This document shows, piece after piece, positions 1 through 9,222 of a DNA stretch of 64,000 nt. Every line of letters starts with the position of its first letter. Positions within the stretch are counted from its first letter, which is position 1. The stretch comes from DAOUJW01 sp965218945 (GTDB lineage: Bacteria > Chloroflexota > Dehalococcoidia > Lucifugimonadales > UBA2985). Below the pieces are notes generated by a model that worked only from the letters and a program-made list of their open reading frames with translations, made no database searches and was not told the origin of the DNA. Both the position numbers and the translations under genes were made by a program. The DNA is taken from NCBI GenBank assembly GCA_965218945.1, contig OZ244718.1, forward strand, positions 3,038,001 to 3,102,000. Direction: 5' to 3'.

Positions 1-1680
1 TTACAATGGTTCACCGTGGGCGATGTCACCCTATCCTGGGGCATCATAGTGGACGAGCTTTCCATTGTTATGCTGGGGCTTGTGACCCTGGTCGCGCTGG
101 CAGTCCAGGTGTACTCCCTCAGCTACATGAAGGACGAGCCGGCCTTCGGATGGTACTTCGCCGTCCACTCACTGTTCGCCGCCGCCATGCTGACCCTGAT
201 TCTCGCGGACAACTTCCTTCTCCTGTACATCGCATGGGAGCTGGTGGGCCTCTGCTCCTACCTGTTGATAGGCTTCTGGTATCAGCGCCGCTCTGCGGCC
301 GAGGCGGCCAAAAAGGCCTTTATCACCACGCGGATTGGCGACGTGGGTCTTCTCATAGGCATCCTGCTGCTGTTCAACGAGACGGGCACTTTCGACATTG
401 CCACCATAATCCACGTTGCCGAGCAGGGCGCAATAAGCTCCGGCACGCTGACGGCGGCGCTGCTGCTCATCTTCCTGGGCGCAATGGGCAAGTCCGCCCA
501 GTTCCCGCTGCACGTTTGGCTGCCCGACGCCATGGAGGGTCCGACGCCGGTCAGCGCTCTCATCCACGCAGCGACGATGGTGGTTGCAGGCGTCTTCCTG
601 GTGGCCCGCATATTCCCCCTCTTCGTCCTCTCGCCCGACGCGATGCTGGTGGTGGCCGTCATTGGCCTCACTACGGCCCTCGTCGCGGCGGCAATGGCCC
701 TTGTGATGACCGACCTCAAGCGGGTGCTGGCCTACTCCACCATAAGCCACCTGGGATTTATGATGCTGGCCCTGGGAGCGGGCGGATACACCGCCGCTAT
801 CTTCCACCTCGTGGCCCACGCCTTCGCGAAGGCGCTGCTCTTCCTGGGCGCCGGCAGCGTCACCCACGGCACCGACAAGACGGACATCCGGGACATGGGC
901 GGCCTGCGAAAGCGAATGCCCCTGACCTTCGTCACCTTCGGCATCGGCGCGCTGGCCCTGGCGGGCATACCGCCCCTGGGCGGGTTCTTCAGCAAGGACG
1001 AGATCCTGGTGGCAGTGCTGGACGGCAGGCATCCGATATTCTTTGTGCTGGTCCTGGTCGCCGCGCTTATGAGCGCGCTGTACATGGCTCGCGTCTTCTT
1101 CCTGGTGTTCTTCGGAGAGCTTAAACGTGAAAACAACCGCGCTCACGAGTCGCCTCTGCTTATGGTGCTCCCCCTGGCGGTGCTGGCTGTCCTCGCTCTG
1201 ACCGCCGGCCTATTGGCGCCTGCCTGGACGTCGGACTACCAGGGGTTTGGCGCGTGGCTCTTCCACGATGAGCCTCACGCCTACAAGGTGAACGTCATGG
1301 TCATGGCGCTGTCCGTAGCGCTGGCCGTGGGCGGCTTCGCCCTGGGCTGGGCGCTCTACGTGAAGGGGTCGCTGTCCCCGGACCGCATACGACAGCAGAT
1401 GTCGGGCCTGCACACGCTGACGGTCAACAAGTTCTACATCGACGAGCTGTACCAGTGGGGCATCGACCGCGTCGTTCTGGTCTTCGCCAACTTCATGGCC
1501 ATCTTCGACCGCATTGTGGTGAACGATACGGGGGTGAACGGCACGGGACGCTCGGTGCTCCTGTCGGGATTGCGGCTGCGGTACATAGAGACGGGCAAGG
1601 TGTACAACTACGCCCTCGGGATGGGCGTTGGCGTGGTGGTGATAGCCTTGATATGGTGGCTGGCGTTGCCCTATGTCTGA
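1..1680 (+). CDS. nuoL: NADH-quinone oxidoreductase subunit L (5' truncated)
   Basis: Membrane proton-pumping subunit of respiratory complex I, related to Mrp antiporters. The reading frame is open from base 1, so the gene starts upstream of the window; the GTG at 16 is internal. About 559 residues are visible, with many hydrophobic helices, the antiporter-type stretch GKSAQFPLHVWLPDAMEGPT, the lysine-bearing DLKRVLAYSTISHLGFM, and a C-terminal part with FYIDELYQWG as in NuoL. It lies 9 bases before nuoM in the usual nuoL-M-N order. The product assignment is secure; only the N-terminus is missing. Confidence 0.96.
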   Translation, partial: LQWFTVGDVTLSWGIIVDELSIVMLGLVTLVALAVQVYSLSYMKDEPAFGWYFAVHSLFAAAMLTLILADNFLLLYIAWELVGLCSYLLIGFWYQRRSAAEAAKKAFITTRIGDVGLLIGILLLFNETGTFDIATIIHVAEQGAISSGTLTAALLLIFLGAMGKSAQFPLHVWLPDAMEGPTPVSALIHAATMVVAGVFLVARIFPLFVLSPDAMLVVAVIGLTTALVAAAMALVMTDLKRVLAYSTISHLGFMMLALGAGGYTAAIFHLVAHAFAKALLFLGAGSVTHGTDKTDIRDMGGLRKRMPLTFVTFGIGALALAGIPPLGGFFSKDEILVAVLDGRHPIFFVLVLVAALMSALYMARVFFLVFFGELKRENNRAHESPLLMVLPLAVLAVLALTAGLLAPAWTSDYQGFGAWLFHDEPHAYKVNVMVMALSVALAVGGFALGWALYVKGSLSPDRIRQQMSGLHTLTVNKFYIDELYQWGIDRVVLVFANFMAIFDRIVVNDTGVNGTGRSVLLSGLRLRYIETGKVYNYALGMGVGVVVIALIWWLALPYV

Positions 1681-1689
1681 CAAATCTAG

Positions 1690-3213
1690 GTGGAGATGAC
1701 CTTGGACTCGCTTGATTCATACGTCCTGTTTGCGCTGGTGGCGATCCCCTTCGCGTGGGGGCTCGCAATTGCCCTCTTGCCGCCGGAGAGCCGTCAGGCC
1801 ATCCGGGTCTTGTCGGTGGCGGTGTCCCTGGTTCTCCTGGCCCTGTCCACCTACGTCTTCCTGGGATACGACAAGGAAGCGGCCGGGTACCAGTTTATGC
1901 GGGAGTTCCAGTGGCTTGACTCCCTGGGCATCGCGCTTGCGCTGGGCGTGGATGGCATCTCCGTCCCGATGGTTTTCCTGACCGGCATAGTGACCTTTAC
2001 GGGCGTCCTCATCTCCTGGAACATCTCATCGGACATGCCGCGCCGTATGAAGGACTTCTTCGTCCTCTTCTTCCTGCTGGTGGCCGGCGTCTACGGGGTG
2101 TTCGTCTCGCTGGACCTCTTCTTCCTGTTCTTCTTCTACGAGCTGGCCGTGCTGCCCATGTACCTGCTCATCGGCGTGTGGGGAAGCAGCAGCGACTTCG
2201 GCACGTTCCTGCGACCCAAGGAGTACGGGGCGATGAAGCTCATGCTCTACCTCGTCGCGGGCAGCATACTGGTATGGATTGCGATTCTGGCGGTCTACGT
2301 TGAGAGCGGGATGGGGACTTTCTCCTTCCTGGCGCTGCAGAACGCCACCTTCTCCGAGGGCTTCCAGAAGTTCTTCTTCCTGCTGTTCATGGTGGGCTTC
2401 GGCGTGCTGGCGGGTCTCTGGCCCTTCCACACGTGGTCGCCGGACGGCCACGTGGCCGCGCCGACGGCGGTGAGCATGCTTCACGCCGGCGTGCTGATGA
2501 AGCTGGGCGCATACGGCATCATCCGGCTGGGAATCGACCTGCTGCCGGAGGGCGCGCAGTGGGGGGCGCAGTGGCTCATCATCCTTGGCATTATCAACGT
2601 GGTCTACGGCGCGGTGGCCGCTATGGGACAGCGCGACCTCAAGTACGTTGTGGGCTACTCCAGCGTCAGCCACATGGGATACGTACTGGTGGGATTCGCC
2701 ACGCTCAACTCCTTTGGATTGAGCGGCGCTGTGCTCCAGATGTTCTCCCACGGCATTATGACGGCCCTCTTCTTTGCTCTTGTGGGCGCCATCTACGACC
2801 GCGCGCACGTCCGGGACATCGGCGTCCTTGAGGGCTTGACCAGGCGCATGCCCCTGACCTCGGCCTTCTTTGCAGTTGCCGGCCTGACCTCTCTGGGACT
2901 GCCCGGGCTGAGCGGGTTTGTGGCTGAGCTGATGGTGTTCATCGGCGCGTTCAGGGACTATCCAATTATCGGAATGCTCGGCATCGTGGGAGCGGCCATC
3001 ACTGCGGTCTACATCCTGCGGCTGCTGGGCAAGGTGTTCTTCGGCCCCATCAGCCCGCAGTGGGTGCGACTTACGGACGCAACGCGCCTCGAAGGGTTCT
3101 CGATGGCCATCCTGGTGGCTTTCCTGGTCGGGGTGGGTCTGTATCCGCGGCCGTGGATGGACCTGATTAACAGCGGCGTGGCTCCTCTGCTGGAAAGGGT
3201 GGTTGGGCTGTAA
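1690..3213 (+). CDS. nuoM: NADH-quinone oxidoreductase subunit M
   Basis: Proton-translocating membrane subunit of complex I, 507 residues, close to the family length. Visible signatures are the transmembrane glutamate region FFFYELAVLPMYLLIG, the conserved GLWPFHTWSPDGHVAAPTAV, and QRDLKYVVGYSSVSHMGYV. The start is uncertain: GTG at 1690, ATG at 1696 or TTG at 1702 are all possible. An AGGTGGAG purine stretch at about 1688 fits the TTG best, the ATG less well. The stop overlaps the nuoN start by one base (TAATG), so the two are probably translationally coupled. Confidence 0.96.
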   Translation: MEMTLDSLDSYVLFALVAIPFAWGLAIALLPPESRQAIRVLSVAVSLVLLALSTYVFLGYDKEAAGYQFMREFQWLDSLGIALALGVDGISVPMVFLTGIVTFTGVLISWNISSDMPRRMKDFFVLFFLLVAGVYGVFVSLDLFFLFFFYELAVLPMYLLIGVWGSSSDFGTFLRPKEYGAMKLMLYLVAGSILVWIAILAVYVESGMGTFSFLALQNATFSEGFQKFFFLLFMVGFGVLAGLWPFHTWSPDGHVAAPTAVSMLHAGVLMKLGAYGIIRLGIDLLPEGAQWGAQWLIILGIINVVYGAVAAMGQRDLKYVVGYSSVSHMGYVLVGFATLNSFGLSGAVLQMFSHGIMTALFFALVGAIYDRAHVRDIGVLEGLTRRMPLTSAFFAVAGLTSLGLPGLSGFVAELMVFIGAFRDYPIIGMLGIVGAAITAVYILRLLGKVFFGPISPQWVRLTDATRLEGFSMAILVAFLVGVGLYPRPWMDLINSGVAPLLERVVGL

Positions 3214-4646
3214 TGAACTTCATGCTCTTCCTGCCGGAGTTCCTCCTCGCGGGCTTAGCCTTTGGCGTCCTGGGCATAGACCTGTTCCTGCCCAGGGAGA
3301 GGAAGATCTACCTGCCGTGGATAACCCTGGTGGGTCTTGTGGGCGTTTTGGTGGTGTCGCTGACCTACATGTGGGGCAGGGACACCGACCTGTACGACGG
3401 CCTGTTCCTCGTCGACAACTTCTCCCTCTTCTTCAAGGGCTTCTTCCTGGTCCTGGGCGCGCTGGTGGTGCTGATGTCCGTCGACTACGTGAAGAAGAAC
3501 TTGAGCCATCCCGGCGAGTACTACGGCATTCTGCTCTTCTCCATCCTGGGGATGATGCTGATGACTGCCGCGGGGGAGTTGCTCACTGCCTACATCTCCC
3601 TTGAGCTGCTCAGCTTCAGCCTGTACGTGCTGGTCTCCCACGGCAGGAACAACCCCAAGTCCAACGAGGCCGGCATCAAGTACATACTGCTGGGCGCTTT
3701 CGCCTCTGCGCTGCTCCTCTACGGCATCAGCCAGGTGTACGGGATGCTGGGCACGACCCGGTTCTCGGAGATACACGCGGTCCTGGCCTTCGAGCCGTCG
3801 CCCCTCAACCCGGCGTTGCTGGTGGGCCTGGCGCTCATTGTGGCCGGGCTGGGATTCAAGGTGGCCGCCGTGCCCTTCCACATGTGGGCCCCCGACGTCT
3901 ACGAAGGCGCGCCTACGCCCATCACGGCGTATCTGGCCGTGGGATCTAAGGCCGCCGCCTTCGCCCTGATACTGAGGCTGTTTTCCCAGGCCTTCCTTCC
4001 GGCCATCGACGACTGGCAGATTATCCTGGTGGTGTTGGCCGCTCTGACCATGACTGTGGGTAACCTGGTGGCCCTGGCCCAGGACAACATCAAGAGAATG
4101 CTGGCCTACTCCAGCGTAGGCCACGTGGGGTACCTGCTCCTGGGCGTGGCGGCCCTCTCGCCCTTGGCGTCCGACGGGGTTATCTTTCACCTGGCCGGGT
4201 ATGGCGTGACCAACCTGGCCGCGTTTCTCTGCGTCATCATCTTCTACAATGCGACCAACCGGGAGGACATAGCCGGCTTCGCGGGCTTGGCGGACAGGGC
4301 GCCCTACCTGGCGATGGCCTTAGCCGTGGCCCTGTTCTCGCTGGCGGGACTGCCGTTCTTCGCCGGCTTCACAACCAAGTTCTACCTGTTCACCGCCGCC
4401 GCCGAGGGTGGTCTGCTGTGGCTGGTGGGGCTGGCCATCGTCAACAGCCTCATCTCCCTCTACTACTACCTGATGGTGATAAAGCAGATGTACATGGTGC
4501 CTGCCGGGGAGAACGCGCCGGTGAAGGTGTCTCTGTTGAGCGGAGGCGTCCTGGGGCTGCTGGTGCTTGGGATTATCGTCCTGGGCGTCTATCCCGGCCC
4601 CCTGGTGGACGCCATACAGGGAGCCACGGCCGCGATACTGCCGTAG
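3213..4646 (+). CDS. nuoN: NADH-quinone oxidoreductase subunit N
   Basis: Third antiporter-like membrane subunit of complex I, 477 residues, normal length for NuoN. Visible features are an early VDYVKKN loop, MTAAGELLTAYISLELLSFS with the conserved membrane glutamate, FKVAAVPFHMWAPDVYEGAP, and DNIKRMLAYSSVGHVGYLLL. It is the last gene of the nuo operon here. No hairpin-plus-T terminator could be recognised in the following 100 bases. The next genes belong to the defence island, so the island sits directly behind complex I. Confidence 0.96.
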   Translation: MNFMLFLPEFLLAGLAFGVLGIDLFLPRERKIYLPWITLVGLVGVLVVSLTYMWGRDTDLYDGLFLVDNFSLFFKGFFLVLGALVVLMSVDYVKKNLSHPGEYYGILLFSILGMMLMTAAGELLTAYISLELLSFSLYVLVSHGRNNPKSNEAGIKYILLGAFASALLLYGISQVYGMLGTTRFSEIHAVLAFEPSPLNPALLVGLALIVAGLGFKVAAVPFHMWAPDVYEGAPTPITAYLAVGSKAAAFALILRLFSQAFLPAIDDWQIILVVLAALTMTVGNLVALAQDNIKRMLAYSSVGHVGYLLLGVAALSPLASDGVIFHLAGYGVTNLAAFLCVIIFYNATNREDIAGFAGLADRAPYLAMALAVALFSLAGLPFFAGFTTKFYLFTAAAEGGLLWLVGLAIVNSLISLYYYLMVIKQMYMVPAGENAPVKVSLLSGGVLGLLVLGIIVLGVYPGPLVDAIQGATAAILP

Positions 4647-5074
4647 CTATTCCTGGGTTGTGTTGGCAATGACAGTTCCCACCTGAAGTGCCTCTTTTTC
4701 CGCTCATGGTGAGCCTGTCCATACATATTACTCAATCGACACCAAAAACTGCGGTACTCGTGGGTTATAGGATTTGATTCAACCAGGTAGCTCGAGGGGG
4801 TTAAGAGATGGAACTGCCACCTCAACCCTATATAAGCGGTTCGAGTCCACTAAGGTGGGCCTAAGTTGACGGTAGGCAGTACCATCTTTGAGATGAGAAT
4901 CGGCCTGTGAACCGGGTGAATGGCCTCAGTCATTCTTTATGATGCGGCAGGGCTGAAGAGCGCCAGTAGCCCTTTGACGGTCCTCTGCTGGTCGATATCT
5001 TCTTGCCATGATGAATCTTCTTCGATGTTCAACTCGCTAGTCGCCGTTTGCAGGGTGATATCTCCTGCGTCCAC
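4647..5074. other. Gene-free junction between nuo operon and defence island
   Basis: No coding frame here has support. The stretch holds the boundary repeat at 4837-4895, and just upstream a sequence with a D-arm-like segment (4783-4803) and a T-arm-like GGTTCGAGTCC. I could not fold it into a complete tRNA. The first island gene ends at 5075 on the minus strand, so this is a convergent junction. Confidence 0.6.
4837..4895 (+). repeat. Island boundary repeat, copy A (possible attachment site)
   Basis: This 59-base sequence aligns without gaps to 29207-29265, with about 43 of 59 positions identical including CGGTTCGA, GCAGTACC and TTTGAG. Its last 28 bases match 11916-11943 at 25 of 28 positions. 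It begins with a tRNA B-box-like GGTTCGAGTCC. Each copy lies shortly before the 3' end of a minus-strand gene, at the edge of a functional module. An integrase attachment site is the natural reading but is not proven. Confidence 0.55.
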
Positions 5075-6622
5075 TCACTGCCCCAAGACAATCTTTCCAA
5101 TATGATGGAACGGCGGTTCAGGAATGGGCTGGTATACATCAATCACCTCATCGGCAAATTCGAACCGGCCAGTCAGGACGTCGATTGCCGCTTGAGCTAT
5201 GAGGGAAGAGCAGGCCGAGACTGCGGAGGGAGGGGCGTTGTTGACGGGGGCCGAGCAACCCAGCTGAGGAGAAGCGAAGTCCTCGCTTTCGGTACCAGCT
5301 GGTATGACTGGATAACGTAGGGAGTCCTCCCGTAGGTGAATCGGCGTGTCAGCGGGCACCACCTGCCGTTGCATCCGGCCAATGAAACCGCCTCGATAGA
5401 GCGCTCCCGAGACCAGCGGCTTTTCCATCTCCGCTGCCACCATGGCCAGTGAGGCAAGTAGCGCCTCGTTGCCCGTCGCGTCTAGGACGATGTCGGCGTC
5501 CTCTATGCGCTCTCGGATTGCGCCGGGCGTCCCGGGACCTTCCTGGAAACAGGTCACCTCCGTCCAGGGAGCGTGATCTGCAATCACCGCCTGGACCGCC
5601 TTTACCTTGGTGGTGCCCACCCGCCCATGGCCGGCGACGTGTCTCACCACATTCCCTGGCAAGAGCACGTCGGGGTCCACCAACGCCAATGAACCGAGCC
5701 CGCTTTCGGCTAGCAACGTTGCGGTGTGGCCGCCCAAGGCCCCCGCACCGAACAGAGTCGCTTTCCTGGTAAGCAACGTTGCCGAGTCTGGTCCCGCCCG
5801 GAGAATGAGGCTCTTGTCATCCTTTGGTCCTGGCTGCACTGCGATTGCCTCCACTTTGTCATCTACTCCTTTGCATACCATCACTAGCAGGTCGGTCCGA
5901 CCACGACGGTCCCAGCAGAACAGGATGAGATCCACGCCGCCGCTGACAACCAATGGGTCAGGTCTGCGCCGTTCCATCACCGCCCGCTGCAGTCCTCTAC
6001 GTTGTCCTCGTGATAGGTGGGCCGGAACCTCAGACAAATGACGGGGTGGTGGCGCCGTCAGCTCTCCCGCATGGAACCACAGCCCTTGAAGCTGGCTTCC
6101 TGTCGGCGGGTGCCCAGGCTCGATTTCTAGCCGGAACGGGTCGGGGTTCACAACCCCATAGAATTCACCCCAGCCTCGCTCGTGAACGGCAAGGGCACCG
6201 AGGTCGAAGGTGGCAACGAGGGCATCCTTGGGCCAGAAATTCAGCCATGCATCTTGATCGAGAAGGTCGTCCTCCCATCCACTTGTGGCGTTCTCGCACC
6301 ATTTCTCGATCCTGGAGTACAGACCATCGAGGGTGGCCCACTCCAAGCTAGGGTCTCCCTCGCGCCACATACACACCAAGCCCGAGCGCATCGAGTGGTT
6401 CGTGTTAAGGCCCTGCACGAAGAGACCAGGTGGACGGAAGGGCCATCCCGGAGCAATGACTATGTCCATCGTCTTCGCGTCGGTCAGCGGCCCGAAGGCC
6501 GGATGAATCTCGCCCGTCCAGCGTGGCGGGTCAGAGTCAGTGACCAGCCGGAAGCCAGCGGACGTCAGCTCCGAGGTGAACTGTTTCAGCGATTCAAGAT
6601 GGAAGTGTTGATCGGTGATCAT
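5075..6622 (-). CDS. cap2: Cap2-like E2-E1 fusion of type II CBASS
   Basis: Ubiquitin-transfer-like enzyme that, in known type II CBASS, conjugates the CD-NTase through its C-terminal glycine and primes it. The 515 residues fit Cap2. Residues 1-120 form an E2-like domain with a candidate cysteine in SGLVCMW (C84). From about residue 286 there is a ThiF/E1 adenylation domain with LFGAGALGGHTATLLAESGL and the VDPDVL ribose-binding Asp. LGCSAPVNNAPP carries the likely E1 catalytic cysteine (C456). It lies 2 bases after the CD-NTase gene on the minus strand, so both are co-translated. No JAB peptidase (Cap3) is nearby, so this is a short type II form. Confidence 0.88.
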   Translation of the reverse strand: MITDQHFHLESLKQFTSELTSAGFRLVTDSDPPRWTGEIHPAFGPLTDAKTMDIVIAPGWPFRPPGLFVQGLNTNHSMRSGLVCMWREGDPSLEWATLDGLYSRIEKWCENATSGWEDDLLDQDAWLNFWPKDALVATFDLGALAVHERGWGEFYGVVNPDPFRLEIEPGHPPTGSQLQGLWFHAGELTAPPPRHLSEVPAHLSRGQRRGLQRAVMERRRPDPLVVSGGVDLILFCWDRRGRTDLLVMVCKGVDDKVEAIAVQPGPKDDKSLILRAGPDSATLLTRKATLFGAGALGGHTATLLAESGLGSLALVDPDVLLPGNVVRHVAGHGRVGTTKVKAVQAVIADHAPWTEVTCFQEGPGTPGAIRERIEDADIVLDATGNEALLASLAMVAAEMEKPLVSGALYRGGFIGRMQRQVVPADTPIHLREDSLRYPVIPAGTESEDFASPQLGCSAPVNNAPPSAVSACSSLIAQAAIDVLTGRFEFADEVIDVYQPIPEPPFHHIGKIVLGQ

Positions 6623-6624
6623 CG

Positions 6625-7638
6625 CTATCCAAACCTACGGGCCTCATTCGGACGCCGGGCCACTGGTATGCCAGCGGCGGGGGCTACATATCTGGCTGCC
6701 TTGCTGCCGGGAGCCTTAGACGAGTTGCCCGCACCGACGCCGCTGGTGGAGCCTCTCCCAAAGCTCTCACCGAACAGTTTCTTCCAGGTATTGGCGGCCG
6801 CTTCGTTTGAAGGATCAGCCTTGGCCGTCTTTGCCGTCTGGGCATGGGAGTTGACTCTGGCCCGGAAGTTGGCGTACTTGGCCTGGTCCCAGTGTCGATT
6901 GAAGTTCTCAGTTGGCAGAACGGGATTCTGGATCATCGGCATTACGGGATTGCGCTGGAGGATATCGTCCATTCTCGTCAGCACGGTCACCAGGGTGCCG
7001 GAGACTGTGCCGACGGCCTCCGTCCCCTCATCGGACGGCCTGATGGTGGCGCCAGCAAGGGTGGTCAGCAGAATGGACTTGGCGGTGTAGTTGTTCTTGT
7101 GGTCCCGCAGGTACTTGAGCAGCCTCACGACCCGCTTCAAGTTGCCGCCGGTAATCCGGTTCTTCTCGTTGAACCAGTCCCTGTACCCCGTACCGTCTGT
7201 CGGCTCGAATTTGTTATCGGCCCGATTGCAGACGTAGTGTCTGCCCTGAGAGGTCACCCGAGGAACGACGTCGAGGTGGAAGTCGCCGGCGTAGTCGATG
7301 GTGACGCACCGTGTCTTGAGCCTGAGCTTGTCGGCATAGTTGTGATTCTGCTTGAGGGCGTTGTATATCGCGTTTACGTAGTCTTTGGCCTGCCAGTTGG
7401 GATTGGGGTTCATCACGATCTGGATGTCGGCATCGTACTCGTCGTTCTTGTCGACAGGCTTGATGAGGGTGCCCAGTGCGTATGAACCTTGCCGCTCCAT
7501 CTTCTGATAGCCGGTCAGGTTGTCTCTAAGGTGACTGTCTACAGCGCGCACACTGGTATTCAGTCGGTCGAGTCTGCTCTGGTTGAGATTGACCTCGTCC
7601 CTGAGAAGGTCTTGGAACTGCTGATTGTTCTTGGTCAT
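6625..7638 (-). CDS. CD-NTase (cGAS/DncV-like nucleotidyltransferase) of CBASS
   Basis: Synthesises a cyclic oligonucleotide second messenger on phage sensing. The nucleotidyltransferase signature is complete: RQGSYALGT with GS at residues 51-52, YDADIQIVM with metal-binding D69 and D71, and the third aspartate in FHLDVVPRV (D123). The start at 7638 is chosen for an AAGGAG site 7 bases upstream; 24 more codons are open but lack such a site. The protein (337 residues) ends in ARRFG, a C-terminal glycine as expected of a Cap2 substrate. The tail from about residue 275 is rich in Gly/Ser/Ala and probably flexible. The nucleotide product cannot be predicted by eye. Confidence 0.9.
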   Translation of the reverse strand: MTKNNQQFQDLLRDEVNLNQSRLDRLNTSVRAVDSHLRDNLTGYQKMERQGSYALGTLIKPVDKNDEYDADIQIVMNPNPNWQAKDYVNAIYNALKQNHNYADKLRLKTRCVTIDYAGDFHLDVVPRVTSQGRHYVCNRADNKFEPTDGTGYRDWFNEKNRITGGNLKRVVRLLKYLRDHKNNYTAKSILLTTLAGATIRPSDEGTEAVGTVSGTLVTVLTRMDDILQRNPVMPMIQNPVLPTENFNRHWDQAKYANFRARVNSHAQTAKTAKADPSNEAAANTWKKLFGESFGRGSTSGVGAGNSSKAPGSKAARYVAPAAGIPVARRPNEARRFG

Positions 7639-7722
7639 CCGCGTCTCCTTGTGAAGTAGTGTTTTCGTCATCAGCGCCCCGGCCAGCCTCCGTACACGTA
7701 CGCAGACCATGCCGGAGTCATG

Positions 7723-8673
7723 TCACTCTGTTCTCTTCAAGTACTTCTTGACCTCCTCGCTGCGGAGTGTGAAGTCCCTGGTTGCAAGAGACATCAGTTC
7801 GTCCAGGTGCTTCACGTCGTCTAGGTCCCAATCATTGATAACGGGATCCAGACGCAGGTAGCTGCCTGGAAGAAACAGCTTCGCCATATTCTCCGAGGCC
7901 TGAGATTGCAGCCCGAGAACATAGGAGATCAGCTTCTGCCGGCGCCAGCCGGTAAGGAACCCCCAACTCCTGCTTCGGGAGTAGAGGTTGAGGGAGTGTC
8001 CAGTTCCGATAGATAGGATGCGCACCTGATCAACCGGCGTCCTGAACTTAGATACGGCCTCTGTCAGAGCTATGATCGAAGGATTGTTCGCCCACAGGCC
8101 GCCGTCTGCGAGTAGCAGATCGCCGACGAGAACAGGGTCAAAAAATGTAGGAGCTGCGCACGACGAGAGGATGGCGTCGCTCAAAAGCACCTGTGAATCC
8201 CTGACGTACGGCGCTTGGAGGTCCTCGAGGTACCTGGACTTGAACACATGGACTCCGCCGGTGGATATGTCGGAGCCGGTTATCATCAGCGGCTTCGATA
8301 TCTGTCCCAGCGTGATGTTGGGTACGGACTCCCTTACGACCTGCTCGAGCGGCAGCCTTGAGTACTTGCTTCGAAATAAGAATGCGCCGATGCGCTTCTT
8401 TCCGAAGACCCTAGGGGCCTTCTCCTTGAAGAGCCTGACTATCTCGGCCATCGGGATGCCGACAGCCGCGGCTCCCCCTATGATCGACCCCGTGCTGGTG
8501 CCGACGATGAGGTCGAAGCACTCTCCGACCGGGGTCTGGAGCTCCTTTTCGATGTTGCCGAGCATCTGGGCGGGATAGATTCCTCTAGCCCCACCCCCGT
8601 CTAGGGCTAGGATGTGAAAAGCGGCTCCCTGATCCTTGGGTCTCTCCGTTCGTCCTTCTCTGCTAAACGGCAT
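7723..8673 (-). CDS. capV: CapV-like patatin phospholipase, CBASS effector
   Basis: Phospholipase that degrades the inner membrane when it binds the cyclic nucleotide, killing the infected cell. Residues 24-31 are LDGGGARG (oxyanion hole), GTSTG holds the nucleophile S60, and LLADGGLWANNP holds the dyad aspartate D190. Length is 316 residues, typical of CapV. The ATG at 8673 follows a GGGAG site; the frame extends to a TTG at 8697 that is less likely. The gene precedes the CD-NTase by 84 bases on the same strand, the usual effector-cyclase arrangement. Confidence 0.9.
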   Translation of the reverse strand: MPFSREGRTERPKDQGAAFHILALDGGGARGIYPAQMLGNIEKELQTPVGECFDLIVGTSTGSIIGGAAAVGIPMAEIVRLFKEKAPRVFGKKRIGAFLFRSKYSRLPLEQVVRESVPNITLGQISKPLMITGSDISTGGVHVFKSRYLEDLQAPYVRDSQVLLSDAILSSCAAPTFFDPVLVGDLLLADGGLWANNPSIIALTEAVSKFRTPVDQVRILSIGTGHSLNLYSRSRSWGFLTGWRRQKLISYVLGLQSQASENMAKLFLPGSYLRLDPVINDWDLDDVKHLDELMSLATRDFTLRSEEVKKYLKRTE

Positions 8674-8775
8674 ATCGGTCTCCCGCGAGCTGCGCAATAC
8701 CGTGGTGCTCGACTGCTTCCTGTTGGGCGTTGTCCGGTTCCTTGTCTTGCCTCCGCAAGAGCAGTATGCGGCTCT

Positions 8776-9222
8776 TTACTTACGCCACTTCCCTGACGAC
8801 AAACCGCGCCATACGCGTCGGAGCCATGAGCGAGGGGTCTGACCGCGTGACGGCGAGCCAAGCATGCGAGCCCGCTCAGCACCCTCATAATCCGTGCGAC
8901 GCCCCGGATCGATCGGATACGACCAGACGACCTCGTTGTTTCGTATGAAATAGTGGCTGTTGCAATCGGAAGTGGTCCAGATTGACCCACCCGTAGGGCC
9001 TTTCAGCGAGACCGACTTGCCATCGAAGTAAACGTGCCATCGGCTGGGGTGGAGGGATAGCACCGCCAGTTCGCCACAGCCGCACGGACATCGCAGGTTA
9101 ACGGTCCGATGCTTGTGGCTGACCCACAGCTCGCCATCTTTGATTGAGTCGAACGGGGGCATTACCTCTACGAAGATAGGGCGGAGCTTCACCGCGGGCA
9201 ACTCATGCAAATCATTGCGCAT
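8776..9222 (-). CDS. DUF6527-like cysteine/histidine protein
   Basis: 148 residues, resembling the DUF6527 family found in bacterial ubiquitin-like conjugation operons; the molecular role is not established from the sequence. Visible are a CPCGCGE cluster (likely metal binding), the SRWHVYFDGKSVSLKGPTGG core, and SDCNSHYFIRNNEVVW with a conserved Cys-His pair. The C-terminus is basic and Trp-rich. The start at 9222 overlaps the end of the E1 gene by 11 bases, so the two are coupled. The frame is open 32 codons further up, inside the E1 gene, which is unlikely to be used. I recall DUF6527 being linked to type II Bub systems; that link needs a profile search. Confidence 0.72.
   Translation of the reverse strand: MRNDLHELPAVKLRPIFVEVMPPFDSIKDGELWVSHKHRTVNLRCPCGCGELAVLSLHPSRWHVYFDGKSVSLKGPTGGSIWTTSDCNSHYFIRNNEVVWSYPIDPGRRTDYEGAERARMLGSPSRGQTPRSWLRRVWRGLSSGKWRK

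Noticed and set aside
169..1146. Minus-strand open frames over the nuo genes
   Set aside because: They are shadows of strongly conserved complex I genes and have no ribosome sites or motifs.
4710..4862. Possible tRNA gene before copy A of the boundary repeat
   Set aside because: D-arm-like and T-arm-like pieces are present, but the acceptor and anticodon stems do not pair, so no complete tRNA is claimed.
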